DNA of 64,000 nucleotides, from NCBI GenBank assembly GCA_026929865.2, contig CM049403.1, positions 22,024,501-22,088,500 of the forward strand, given 5' to 3'. Source of the DNA: Hyperoplus lanceolatus (Eukaryota; Chordata; Actinopteri; Uranoscopiformes; Ammodytidae). A model generated the notes under the pieces. That model was not told the origin of the DNA. It did not search any database and saw only the letters and a program-made list of their open reading frames with translations. Shown in pieces: positions 1 through 63,512 of this stretch. The stretch's first letter is position 1. Every line of letters begins with the position of its first letter. Position numbers and translations under genes: made by a program.

Positions 1-3000
1 GCCATGGTGATGCTGCCTGGACTGCGCAGAAATTTCAACAATCTGCTTAACAGTTTATACAACAAATAAAGAGAAGCAAACAGGATATCAAATTTGTCTT
101 TCTTTCTTTTTACTTAGTGGTAAAGGGTTTCAGTCTGCCAGACAATGCATTTGGTTCATACCCAGGTTGAAATGGCTCTTTGGGCTGTGAATAGAGCATG
201 GCACTACAAATGCCAAAAGTCAATGAAGCGATACTAAAACAGTATGCAGTCATTGCTCTATAATGTGTTTCGGATAAGAGAGCCCTACAGGCATTAGCCA
301 AATGCAATATTGTGTTACTATAGTGTATTTTCTATTGTGGCTTTTTGTTACAGTTGATTTAATTCATAACATGTCATAGAACTTCAAACATACCTGTCGG
401 CACAGGTAGTTTAGCTAAGTATGTGGGGCGCAATTCTTTACGTAACACCAAAAGTCTCTGGAATCTTGTACTCATGTGATATTTTGTTTCAGTTAGTGTG
501 AAACTGCAATAGCTAGTCATTCAACAATTGTTCCTGTTAAACATAGCAGAACCTGAGGCCATTGTGTTTCTGTGTTCTTGTGTGTTCATGAGTATGTACG
601 CCTTGTTAGTAAAATAGGCAAGTTTAACAGGTCATTTATGTGTTGCGTGTAAGGACTGCATAATCTATCCTTCCAATTATCTGTTGGTGTCTCAGAAGAA
701 CACTGCAAACAAATAGAATTGTAGATATTGTAAATGTTTTGATTAATTGCAATGACAGGTCTTTGAGAAGGTTATGGCAGACTGAATCCCCGAACCACAC
801 AATCACTTACCTCAAAGCATCCAACAGAGCAAGGTATTTATTGAGATGTGTTGTGGGAAAGCTTTTGCTTTGTCTGACTTAGTCTGGGAATTTTTGACTT
901 TCAACAGTGAGAAACCAATGGATGGACAATATTTCTGACTTGCCTGAGCAGGGACTCTTGATAAAAGTATTCAGAAAAATATACTGTATTAAAAAAAGAC
1001 AGAACATTAAGGCCTAAGGTGAAACCATACATAGACATGATTAACCTTAAAATGACAGCCAGAGATTATTTGATCATCACTTAATGTAAATGAGCACTTA
1101 TCTGGGACATAGAATTTACAAAGTTGAATACTGCTCCAAACATAAATTGGCGCTCATTTATAGGACAGTAGTATCAAATTTTTGCAGATGTCCCTATCAA
1201 CCAAAAATTACTATTTCCATCCACTCTAATTGTTTGTACCCGGCATTTGAAATGAAGAGTCCCTTATTCCAAACAAATACTAGATAAAAGCCCATCAGTT
1301 AGAATTATGTTTACCTCTATTTGCTCAATGGCAATGTTATGTCAGTATGTACTGTTTGTGCAGACCTGCTGCGCTGTAGTTTCTTGTGTCTGTGGTAGAC
1401 TTGGGTTCATTAAAGAATGCAAGTGAGAATGGCTGCAAGCTACTGTTTGGATGTCAACCCAATATTATTTTTTGATAACCCAGAGTAGAATAAATTAATG
1501 AATCGATATTATAACCATATTCATAAAAAGAAAATACTTTCAAAAGACTCAATGTAAAAGGAAGAGGACACAAAGTGAGCAAGGTGATGTCAAACCATTC
1601 CAAGAAGAGTTTTAGTTCCATTGCACATGGGGACACGTGTCAACGAAATACACAGAGCTGGTGTGTGGTGTGATGTGAGAGAAAGAGAGGAGTGTATCCA
1701 ATCTAAATCAGCTTGCAGTATAGCGGTCAAGAAAGAAAATGCAAAAACAGGTAAGGAAATCACAAACACACATCGACAAGGTGAAGATGTGCACAGACAC
1801 TCAAAGAGACGCCAAGACAAGAATGGGGGCTTGATGAACATAAAGTATTGTCATGCCTGGACTGATCAAAGATCAACAGTGCAGTGGTTTTCAACAGCAC
1901 CACCAATAGGTAGGAGTGAACGTCACATGCAACTGTCACTCTCGTCAGTGACTCTGTCGGCAGAAACAAAAATAAGAAGTGTGAAGTGGGTGTTCCAAAG
2001 CCCCCACAGCCCAGATGTGGGGACACAGCCAACAAGTTGCACTGGTAGAAACAGAAAAATGTGTTAAAAGAAGTCGACTCACACCACCATGGCTCTCCTA
2101 TGTCCCAGTACATGTGTTCTGGTTTAAATCTTACACAATCTTATTAGGATTTATTAAAAAACAAAAGTAGCCCATCTTTACCCTTTTCTTTGTCTGTGAT
2201 TTTCTAAATTCTGTATGATCAGAATCCAAACTGACTTCCTCAGATTGACCTATAATCCTCTAAACCCATCTACCTTCTTTACCATTAATCTATTAAATGT
2301 CAATATACAACATCGTTTGCAATCTTTGTGTGATGTGTGCATCTAAAATACATGAATTTCATACCCTGTCAACCCAGCCCTTGAGCTGGAATTGGATATT
2401 TGATTGGATAAGCTGTGTGTATTTTCTTTTTCTAGAGCCTGTCTGACTGGGAGCTATGATATCCTTCCTGTTATTTTTAGCTGAGTGGTTTAAGTAATTC
2501 AGTTGTGACTGACTTTTGGTGACTGCTGATAGGGTTTTGTCTTTTCTCTTTAATAACTAATTTTACCCACATTTCCCATCCCCGACATACAGTAAATACA
2601 GTTCATATGAGAGCCTTGGTGGTTGTAGAGGAGAACTGACATTGTGTGTGTCCCTGTCATGTGGAAGAAAGTGCACTTGCTGTTGACAAAGGAAAAGCAA
2701 ATACAAACAAAAGTGAAAGGGAAATAAAGAAACTCCCTAAATAGTCAGTCCATGAAGACTTGAGCAAAGACAAAAAAAAGATAATTCTAAACTAAGCTAC
2801 ACCACACCAAGTGTCAAACAACTTGGTGAAGTGGAGCTTGATTTCAACTCTCCAAAAAACACTGTAAATGTAACTTTACATGGGGTAGAAAATACGAAAC
2901 CCAAATTGTTACAATGAGGTTAACAGAATAAAGATCAGATGCAAATATGTCAAACCACATGTTTCAGAGAAACTTAAACAACACATGAGTTACGTCTGTA

Positions 3001-3178
3001 TGTCCTGTAGTTAATCATTTCTGAATCAGCTTTGAACCCTGAACATGTCTGAGACAAGTCATAGTTCAAATTTGATGTTTTCAATCTTCAGTCAAAAGGA
3101 AGGAAGGAACCGGATTATCATTTAACTGCTTCATTGGGGGAAAAAACAGAAGGGAAGACTGAATAAAAGGCTACATAC
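1..3178. other. Intron after FN3-3 (no exon found)
   Basis: This is AT-rich intronic sequence downstream of the last recognised exon. Open frames on both strands between 1454 and 2113 overlap each other, lack splice-site support and show no familiar motif, so I treat them as chance. I see no repeat family or RNA gene that I can name. Confidence 0.6.
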
Positions 3179-53977
<50,799 letters not shown>

Positions 53978-53998
53978 CTGGGGAGGCAAAAGGTAGGG

Positions 53999-54001
<3 letters not shown>

Positions 54002-54030
<29 letters not shown>
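54002..54030. repeat. (AG)n tract forming a gene-strand (CT)n pyrimidine tract
   Basis: A 29 bp AG tract. On the gene strand it is (CT)n ending 24 nt before the first base of the Ig1 exon at 53832-53977. Confidence 0.95.
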
Positions 54031-54032
<2 letters not shown>

Positions 54033-57000
54033 CAGTACATTAGCACTAGGCACAAGATGAATGTTGTGCCGCTGGAGCTTACACAGGTCCTTCAAGGTAA
54101 CATTAAATAACCCTGATTACATTTTCTGAAAGGACAGATGACCACTCCACACTACCACACTCTTATTACTCACTCTGTACCACACACCCAACACACAGTG
54201 TTATATAGCAGAGTCTTTGGTAAATAAGGTAAAGTAGATGGCCAGACAGTCTGAGTTTTAAAAGAGACACACACAAAAAGCTAGGCAGACAGACAGACAG
54301 GATAGATAGGCAGACAAACAGATGGCTCACCATCTAAAAATAGCCACCTATATGTCAAAGCAACAGGTTCAATGGCCAAATCCCCGGAGCCCCACAATTA
54401 GCACACTTGGGATTGTTGTGAAACGGTAGCCTCTTAAACCACTGGACCATCCTGTATTTTCAATCAGACCTGGCAGTGCACACTTGAGTTGAACTAAACT
54501 TTCCTCTACTAGTACCTGAATGTCAGTGTGGAGTAGCTCTGTGTTCAGGTCATGGTGCTGGGAATTGTAGGCTACATGTTGATGTTGTGCTAAGGTGTCA
54601 CTGACTAGTAGCTCAAAAACATAACTCCACAGGGAACCGGAGACTGGATACAACCAGTGAATCATCAAAGCCTCAGGAAAGGAAATGAAGTGTGTGTCCC
54701 ACATTGACTGTTATTCTATACCCATTTGGACCCTAAATATTAAAATGTAATGCACACATGAAACTGAGACCCTTTGTCCATCAAAACGTGCGATTTTGGT
54801 GCTTGTTCAAAACAACAAGTTGGGTAGAAAACACGGAGAGAGGGAGAAAACAGTCCTTGGGAACTCGTTAAATCTGAATCATCCAGCTATGTGTGGGGAT
54901 GATCAAACGGCCGGCGCATATATTCAAATTAATAATTAAGGGGCCAACACCAGTCTCCAGGCACTGCTAAACACATATGAAGGAGAGTTCCTGCATTCAT
55001 TATCGGGCAGAGAGTGATAAAGAGTGGACATTTGAGAGTGAACGAGGGAAAGAGGAACAGTGTAGGACAGGGGGACGGAAGAGGAAAAGGGAAAGTGTAC
55101 TGCTTCAGGGAAGCGGAGGCACAGCATGCAGGGTTCATCTCACCGCCCCAACTAACAACCCAAATATATCTGATGCAAATATTGCACCAAGGAACACAAA
55201 CGGGCTTGACTGGTGTTTGGTGGCTACTAGTTCATCTCAAAAGCACTTTTCACAATGTCACCAACCAGTTGGATTTCAAGTACAAAAAGCACATTATACA
55301 AATAAATTTTACAAAATTAATTTTAAAGCTTAGATTAATTAGTAAAGCAAGATCATTGCTGAAAGCGAGGAAGTAAGCTCATTATGGTGTCCATGGTGAA
55401 ATGAAGATAGGGCAAAATGCTACTGCTGCTGTAATGAGATGGTTCCTTTCATTTTCAACAGTCAGATTTGCTCAGCTGCAGGTGAGCATAGCGAGCTACT
55501 GTTTATCTTGATTTATGTCTACTTTTTTTTCTTCAATTTTGTGAGATAATTTTGGGCTTATGAAGCTCAACAAGTAGAGCATGACACTGACTACACCACC
55601 ATGATTACAATGTTTACTCACACTGTGCAGACAGTAATGGAAGATCTTTGTATTAAAGTGCTCGGACTCAATGGCACGTGTGAAGAGGATTTTCACATAT
55701 GATAAAAGCCTATGTGCAAGTTGAAAGACATTGACAGGCAAGATGATGAGCAAAATAAATCAGGCAAAGGGCAGGGAAAAAACTCCACTTCCACTTTACT
55801 GAGAATTATTATAAAAAGGGAAATGTTGCTGGCATTCATTTTAATGCTGAAAGTATTGATTCCTGGATGGTTAAACAGATGTTTATTGATTGTTGCATCC
55901 CTCCAAAAAGTGTCTTAAGCCTCTTTAAATTTTTAATTATTCTTAACTTACTCTGTCAAAATAAATTGGCTGAATGTTTTTTAGAGAATGTTGCTTCCAG
56001 AAAATCTTCTATTATTATCTCAATATCACAAAATATTTCATCACATTGGTTGTAACAACAATGTTGGCAAATATTTAAAATTGAAAATCTAAAAACTACT
56101 TGCAACTTCAATTACATTTCATCTTACTATAATTTCTCAGTGGATGACATGTTATGGTTAGATTAACAGTTATATAATTATTTTAAATGATCTTAGTGTT
56201 TTTATGCTGCATCTACATACATTTACATGGTAGACAAGAGAAAAATCTTAATTAGAAATTTTAACAAAATTCATTTTGATCTTCCAAACTATTTTGGAAA
56301 ATTTGAGCAATAGCCTAAGCGGTATTATTGACCTGTTGCATACGAGATGAACTAAAATGGTCCGACCTTCAAATAAGATAAAACAAAAAAGAATCCACCA
56401 AAACTACAATACTCTTGAATAAACCACTATGTAGTACTACATATTTTCACATATTTTGAAGGTTGCGGGATGACATGACCACTGGAGCTTTTTTCTTGCT
56501 TCAAGGTGGAGGAGGCCAACTTGATTTGTCTGGTGCATACAATTATCCCTTTTGGCATTTTTACACTCTCAGTTTCCATTCTGAAACTACACAACACAGC
56601 TGTACACAGCACAGCTCCTCTGCATTTGACCTCTCCTTACAATGTGCCCTCTGTCGAGAGAGTAAAGGGATCTACACAGAGCGGGCCTGTGGCAGTGGTT
56701 ATGCTGACGGCCTGCGCTCTTTGATTAGTTTTCCCCTCTTCCATTCGACATTTCCACCCAGACGCCCTTCTCCCTCTGCATCTATCCTGCTTCAGAAGAT
56801 GAGAGATGGACAATAAAGGCGTATGCCTGCATGTCAGGCTGGATGTAACTCCTGACCCATTCAGGATTTTATTCATAATGTACTGCAGATAGTTTTTTAT
56901 CATTACTTCAGGAAGGTTTAAACAATAGGGGGCTGGCCTAAGTAAAAAGCCGAATTGAAAAAGGAGTTAAACAGTGGAACCAGAGGAGAAAATGTTTAAG

Positions 57001-58877
57001 AGGGAGGGCAGGACAGTAAGAACTGAAACATGTTTGCCTTGCACTACTTTTTTTTTTGTAGTTCCCCCCCGTCCCCCAAACAATTAATGAAAACATGAGA
57101 TTTATGTTAGTTTTTTTTTAGAGCAATTCAATGTTTTCCCGGCACAACACCACTAAAATCTCCCTATAGTAGAAGATGCTCACCCATCCCTGCCAACATA
57201 CTTCATTCATTATGTTTAAATGCATTCAAAGACGATGGTTGTAGACGGAAACCCTCCACTGTCGGTTGTGTATCCTGTCATTTTCCCTTGAACTATATAT
57301 AAAAACTATATACATCCTGTTATCTCTGTACCATCAGCATATATGTATGACATGTACACTTTATTCATCACATACTCAAGTCTGATTGTGAAGACCCAAA
57401 TGTACGCAGACGCTCATGATTGTTGTGTGTGAGATCTAAAATCCCATTGATATAAACTGTCGGCCCATGAATAGTGCAATTACTACAGGTATGCAGTGTG
57501 TGATCTCTGATGGGCGTAATTAACCTCTTTTTTATTTTTTCAATTTTCCTCGGCTGTGTGCCTCAGGGCTTCTTCTGCCAGTTACCGTTGACTTTAAGCC
57601 GCTCTTTTTTTTGTGTTATAATGTGAACCTTGCCATGTAGCCAGTAATTGCTCGGTGGAAAAGGTTGAACACAGTTGAGGCTTAAACTGCTTAAACAATA
57701 CAATAATTATTGATGACATACACCACACCATGTTGTCAACAGATAAGCTTGAGACTGAGTTCAGTACCTACATCATGGCTGTTCTGGGGGAATCAAATGT
57801 GTGGCTTGCTTGCCAAGCTTGTCTCCTAAACAGTGCAGGAGCTTAGAATATCAATATATCATATTCATATTACATACACATCAGACTCGGGTAAAATCAT
57901 TTAAATGTATGTGTACTTCCATTTGTTCCAGTCCATGTCCTAAAACTAATTTATTTTAACTAATTCAATCATTTTGTCATAGAAAACCTATTGCATTTTA
58001 TTAAAGTTTTATCTCGGAACAGCTCCCTCTAAATATCCAGCGTGTTATCGAAACTTAATAAGGCAACCAAGTGAACATCCTCTGAAATCAGTATCAAATC
58101 ATACAGTGTTACATTAAGCAGAAGCGTATTTCCATAGAGTAATTGTATGATTACCTCCAATATAATACTGCTCAACTTTAGAGTAAAGTTGTGTTAAGCA
58201 ACTTTAAACATCAGAATCTTTAGGCTACTGGTGAAAGTCCATTTTTCATGACTTTAAAATATACAAATATACTGAATGTCCTCTGCCTTCTGTATGTAAA
58301 TGCATGTGTTACCAAAGCAAAGAGCTTTCGAAGATTGATTCCCACTGGTGCCAGCTGTTCTAAAAAAATGTATTCCCTTCCTTTGCTGTAAGGTGCCTTG
58401 TACAAGTGGCGTACGTAATGTTAGCAGAGATGACATTGAAAGGACATCGCTCCCGCAGTGGCCATTTGTCCCTTCCACCAAAGTCCCTTTCTATTCCCAA
58501 AGCTTCCCCTCAGACAGACTGAGGTACAGGCCTGCCCAGATAAGCACATGAGACCTGTCTTTATCTGCCTGGCAGGGGGACATGGCCTGAGCTAAAATAA
58601 CCAGCAATGGAGGCCCGGCTATCTTCAGAAGGCCCCCCCGAGAATAGAACAGATCCACGCAAACACGACCAACAAGCGGGAGGGAGAAGAAAAGTCACAC
58701 TGTGCACACAGGCGCTTGTTAAGCCAAAACAGCAACCACCTGCTACTGTCCGCTACCTCTGTTGGACCTGATAAGACAGGATACACCAGCACTGAGATTA
58801 TAAATTGGCGGAGAGTGGGAGTAGAGAATGTGAATATGAGACGGCTCCATTTACAGTACTTAACTGTTGTCGTTTTG

Positions 58878-58880
<3 letters not shown>

Positions 58881-58908
<28 letters not shown>
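58881..58908. repeat. (TG)n microsatellite
   Basis: A TG tract of about 28 bp. Confidence 0.94.
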
Positions 58909-58910
<2 letters not shown>

Positions 58911-60011
58911 GGATGGGAGGGGTATGGCTTTATGACTAATACAGTAATTGATGGAGAAAAAAGCTTCCTGGGTCATAAATAGGAGCCATTATCCACTGAA
59001 TTAGCAAAGTGGCAGACAAAATGACGCAGGGCCATTCAGTGATTTACAGGAAAAAAGGCAGAGAATTGGGGAAAAGGGCACTTGTTATCCATCTTGCTAC
59101 AAATAGACGTATCTTTCAAAGCAAATGGAGACCTTTTGGTTCTATGAGAGGTACTGCTATACGCTAAACTAATTCCCCTTTCTCCTGCCACTCATGTGGG
59201 CGTTTTGGAAGAGGGAGTAATCGGGGTTAGGATGCAAATGCTTAAACTTTTTTTTGTATAGGCCTACTCATACCGACAGTTGCTCTGGATTACGTGTTAA
59301 TCGCGCATAACTTTTCCCACATATTGTCATCCCACTCACTGCCACTTCATCTCAACAGAACCCTCTTTTCCTGCCTCTATGTCCTAACAGATTTGCCTTT
59401 TTTACGGTGTGTTTACCAAGTGGGTGAGAGCAATATGATGGACCGCATGCTACTGATTTAAAGAAGTTGATTTACTGAAGCTAATCCTGATCAAACTTAA
59501 TTTTCATATTACGCAAACAGCAGACACATGACACACTAACACAGGGGCACCAACAAGACTGACTGCGTAACTGGGGGAAAAACAGCAGTGAATACACAAC
59601 AGAAGGAAGCAGTTTGGCATCCCGACATGTTCACAGTCGAAGCACCACATCTAATTAGAACTTTGGACATTTTCAAGCGGCCTCAATGCACTTCTTTCAT
59701 ATCTAAACTTTCCAAGGGGTTGTTACCGTTCAGCAGCAATACACCAGGTCAAGTTGACTAGTGGAAAGAGATGTTGCTGACGTTGAACTAGAGTCATGTG
59801 GACCTCTGATTAAAACTCCACCAGCTATTATCAATACATACACACACACACTATGCATACATAACTCAACACAAAACCACACACACACACACAGAGGTAT
59901 ATAGAGGGAATAGGGGGATAGATGGATTGATTCAGCCAAATGTGCTTTCATGTTGGTGCATTAAACATCAGACACACACACAAACAAACATACAGGCATG
60001 CTCACTCTCTG

Positions 60012-60033
60012 CCACACACACACACACACACAC
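60012..60033. repeat. (CA)n microsatellite
   Basis: A CA tract of about 22 bp; a shorter CA tract lies at about 59878-59893. Confidence 0.92.
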
Positions 60034-61596
60034 CAGGCCTGAACCACCAAGCCCATCAATCAGGACCAATTCTCACAGGCTGACTAGGCAAGCACCATCA
60101 CTATGGAAACCAAGCCTTTACTCTAAACCCTGTCTTGCTTTGTCTTGTCTGGAGGTTTTCACACGCAATCATTGCCAACATAGAGCAGCAGACTGCTGCT
60201 GCAAAAAAAATTGAATAAGCCCACATAGAGAAGAAGGAAAGAGGAGTAAAGAGAGAAAAGAAAGTTGCTGGGCCAATTTCTAATTTCTGAATATAGTTTG
60301 CGAGTAACGATGGACGAACAATGTTATGCTATGATGCTAGTGAAGGGTCTCATGTTTCAAACTGTTCCAATGTGTGCTTAAAATGAGCATGCATTCTCTA
60401 CATATGACTCTTACCCTGGCTGTGCGAGCTTAAGAGTTAATGAAACCGTTTGATTTTTCAATTTAAACAATGACAACAGTCTAATTGGGTTTTGCTCTAG
60501 GGGCCGCTGGGGTGCCAAGAAGGTGTGGACTTAATGATTCGGAAAGTGATTTTTGTGCTGCCTGAACTCTACAAAATGATCTATATACCAGTAGACAGAA
60601 AATACTTACTTAGATGGGAAACAGAACTTTTAAGGTTGAGCAGTACAAGAAGTAAAAATGTAATGTTTTTGTTCAAACCCTTCCCAATTGCATCATATAG
60701 AGTGCCATCTACAGTATGTCGAATGCACTCCAAACAAACCTGCAGGGCTGATGCTTTGCAGTCCACGAGGGACTTGTAGCAGGATGTGGGAACCCAGTAT
60801 AAAATAAGTTCTGGAGTGTTAGTACCCAGAGGTGAAAAACTTTGCCGACCACACTGCTGTCACAGCAAAGCTGCATTTCTAAAAAGGAGTGCAATACTTA
60901 TAATGTGCACAAATTGGTCCCATTGAAACCATTGTTGAAGGCTAAATAAAAAAAATGAAAGACACTAAGTATCCTTCCGCCCATTTGAAATAAATAGACT
61001 ATTCCTAAGAGACAGAAAGGAGAAATTAAGCTTAAGTGTGTGTCTGATTTCAAAATGGCTATTGAGCGCACACAGAGGAGGTTAAATGGCAACAAGTGTG
61101 TGTCATTTAGAGACTCACTTGAGGAAATTGACATTTGTTGGTTAATTAACTGAAGAGGACACCTACAATTGCCAGGTGTTATAGGTGTCGGATCAAAACA
61201 AAAGGACAAGAAGAAAATGGAGACAAAACGATCTTCCATCTTTCCATTGAAAATAAAACATAAATCATTGCAAACCACTCACTGTATCTGTCCAAGTAAA
61301 ATCACAGACACTCAAAAGTCACCACTTGTTCAGAGAAAGATGGACAAAAAGGCATCCAGGTGTATCGCTCTCTTTAAAGGGGAATCATATTTTAAGATCT
61401 CAACTCATTTAAAATCATTAAATCCTCATTAAATCCTTTCTAAATTATGACATTAGGCCAAATTATGACACACAGGCCACCTTGCTGGTGTATTGAATTC
61501 CTTACTGCCCGGGAAAAAGAAGAGAGAAACATCAAGGGATAATGCCTTTCACACACTTCAAAACACATTGTATTGTGTTACGCGCTCCCACCTTTC

Positions 61597-61786
<190 letters not shown>

Positions 61787-61789
61787 AGG

Positions 61790-62223
61790 TGTTCTGGGGC
61801 CTGATTGGGGCCAGGTGTTTCCAATCCGGTGGAGTTTAAAGGCGTGGCCTGGGCGGCTGGCTCGTTCTCTCTCCCTGCCTGGCTATAGGACGTTGTGCGG
61901 CTGACCTGCTGCGGCTGCCGGTTGTCGCCTTAGTTTTGGTTGGTTTACTTATGGGGGGGCTGCTAGGTTGTGTTCTTTTTGTTTACCGTAGTTTAGAGGG
62001 GCCGGGGTTATAGTTTAGCTGGAGGAAGACCTGGGCAATATTGCAGACCAACTGTGCTGCCCCAGGCTTCCTCCCGTTTTCCTTTTTATTTGCAGCCTCC
62101 TGTGTTGAGTTGTGTTGAGGGATTATTTTGAATAAATCACGTTATCACTTTGATTGCTTTGTTTCCTCTGGTTTATTTGCATGTCTACTGGCCGGCCAAC
62201 GAGCCTGGGGCCTGGCCGTAACA
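61790..62223 (+). repeat. 5' long terminal repeat
   Basis: The proposed 434 bp LTR starts TGTTCTGGGG and ends CCGTAACA, giving the usual TGTT...AACA inverted termini. An AATAAA polyadenylation signal is at 62131-62136. The 3' edge is supported by the primer binding site that follows. The 5' edge is inferred from the terminal motif and sits 3 bp after the CT tract. The partner 3' LTR is outside the window, so identity between LTRs cannot be measured. Confidence 0.75.
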
Positions 62224-62226
62224 TAA

Positions 62227-62238
62227 TGGGGACTCGTC
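62227..62238 (+). promoter_or_regulatory. Primer binding site, tRNA-Pro-like
   Basis: TGGGGACTCGTC begins three bases after the LTR end. It matches the first 12 bases of the proline tRNA primer site (TGGGGGCTCGTC) at 11 of 12 positions. The match stops after that, so the site is degraded or variant. Confidence 0.65.
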
Positions 62239-62310
62239 TAAAGTTTGTTAAGCGGTTGGTGGTGTTTGGTTTGACGCTCGGCGCCGTGGTTGGATGTTTG
62301 TTAAAGCGCA

Positions 62311-62862
62311 ATGGAGTTTGATCTAGAGGATTTCGTGGGGTACCCAACCACTGAGAAGGTGGAGGGGTGTACAGTGGAGCATTTAAAACTCATTGCGGAG
62401 AGGTATGAAATTCCAGTAAGCAAGACGGGCAAAAAGGTAATTAAGGATCAGCTGGTTCAAGCGTTGATTCAGCAGGGAGTGTTGGCGGAGCAGGGCGCGG
62501 GTGCCTCTCCTGAGTCTGAAGGGACGGGCTTGAGCAAGCAGGTGAGGTTGAGCGAGATAGTGCTAGAAATGCGTAGATTAGAGGTCAAGGAAAAGGAGAT
62601 CGCCAGCGAGTTAGAGATAAGGAAAATGGAGGGGGAGAATATGCTGCGGCTAAAGGAGATGGAGTTAAGAGCGGCTGTGCCACAACATGCAGCAGGTATG
62701 CAACCAGCTGCGTTTGATGTTACCAAACAAATTCGCCTAATTCCGTCCTTCTCTGAGGAAAAGGTGGATACTTTTTTTGTCCTTTTTGAACGTGCCGCAG
62801 TTAATTGGGATTGGCCTAGAGAGGTGTGGTTAGGCACTAGTGCAGTGCGTAGTCATTGGTAA
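62311..62862 (+). pseudogene. Retrotransposon gag, N-terminal part (frame lost near 62830)
   Basis: The frame starts at ATG 62311 (MEFDLEDFVG). It holds a helical SAP-like segment (EHLKLIAERYEIPVSKTGKK), a strongly charged coiled coil (about residues 75-125, EIVLEMRRLEVKEKEI), and the start of the gag core (FDVTKQIRLIPSFSEE, VDTFFVLFERAA). The homologous protein should continue, but the frame runs into a stop at 62860-62862, while the continuation lies in the next frame from about 62834. A single-base gain or loss between roughly 62825 and 62839 explains this. Confidence 0.85.
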
Positions 62863-63502
62863 AGCAAGGGAGGTTTGTGCAGCGTTGTCCACTGGAGACA
62901 GTATGGTTTACGACAAAGTTAAAGCTGCCGTATTAAAGGCATATGAGCTTGTGCCTGAGGCATATCGCCAAAAATTTCGTAAATATAAAAAGCAGGAGTC
63001 TCAAGCTTATGTTGAATTCGCTCGGGAGAAGGAGCTATTATTCGATCGTTGGTGCTCATCGCAGGGGGTTAAAACCTACGAGGAGCTTAGAGATTTAGTG
63101 CTTGTAGAGGAGTTTAAAAACTGCGTGCCTGACAGAGTCTCCGTTTATCTTAGTGAGCAGAGGGCTGTTAAGTTGTCCAACGCTGCGGTTCTTGCTGATG
63201 ATTACGTGTTGACTCATAAGGTTGCATTCGAGAAACCGGTGTCGCTAGAACGTCAGCGTAAAAGCAGTTACAGTGCCTCTTCCCAGTCATACAGGAGCAG
63301 CACTTTTAGTGGTGGGGAGGAGAAGCCCGCTAGAGAGGGACAGGGCATGAGGGAGCGCCCTGTGTGCTTCTATTGTAATAAGCCGGGGCATATGGTTTCT
63401 AGCTGCTATGCTTTACAGGGGGAAAAGAAAAATGTGAAGTCTGTGGTTCTTGTGAAGACTTCTAAACCGGGGGGGGGCCTCAGTGTCGGGAGTCGGAGCT
63501 AA
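62834..63502 (+). pseudogene. Retrotransposon gag, C-terminal part: SCAN-like segment and CCHC zinc knuckle
   Basis: This continues gag in frame 2. The middle (AYRQKFRKYKKQES, LLFDRW, TYEELRDLVLVEEFKNCVP, AAVLADDYV) has the residue pattern of a SCAN domain, a dimerisation module in vertebrate zinc-finger proteins thought to derive from the gag of Gmr1-like retrotransposons. It is followed by a Ser/Arg-rich linker and one knuckle CFYCNKPGHMVSSC (C-x2-C-x4-H-x4-C) that binds RNA in retroelement gags. The frame stops at 63500-63502, just after a run of eight G. It has no start codon of its own at the frame change, so it is a broken extension of the gag at 62311 rather than a separate gene. Confidence 0.85.
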
Positions 63503-63512
63503 ACATATATAG

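Larger units (their letters stand above)
53978..61596. other. Intron upstream of Ig1 (signal-peptide exon not found)
   Basis: This is intronic sequence on the 5' side of the first recognised exon. I looked on the minus strand for a start codon followed by a hydrophobic stretch and a phase-1 donor and found no convincing case. It contains the GA tract at 54002, a TG tract at 58881 and CA tracts near 59.88 and 60.01 kb. Nothing else is named. Confidence 0.55.

Noticed and set aside
1621-2113. 148- and 117-codon open frames on opposite strands
   Set aside because: They overlap each other in an intron, show no recognisable motif, and neither matches the FN3-4 sequence expected next in ptprs.
54380-54500. 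tRNA-like SINE candidate
   Set aside because: Some tRNA-like phrases on the minus strand, but no A-box/B-box pair with proper spacing could be made out.
53978-61596. Signal-peptide exon of ptprs
   Set aside because: No minus-strand start codon followed by a hydrophobic stretch and a phase-1 donor could be supported. The exon probably lies beyond the right edge, with the LTR element inside the first intron.
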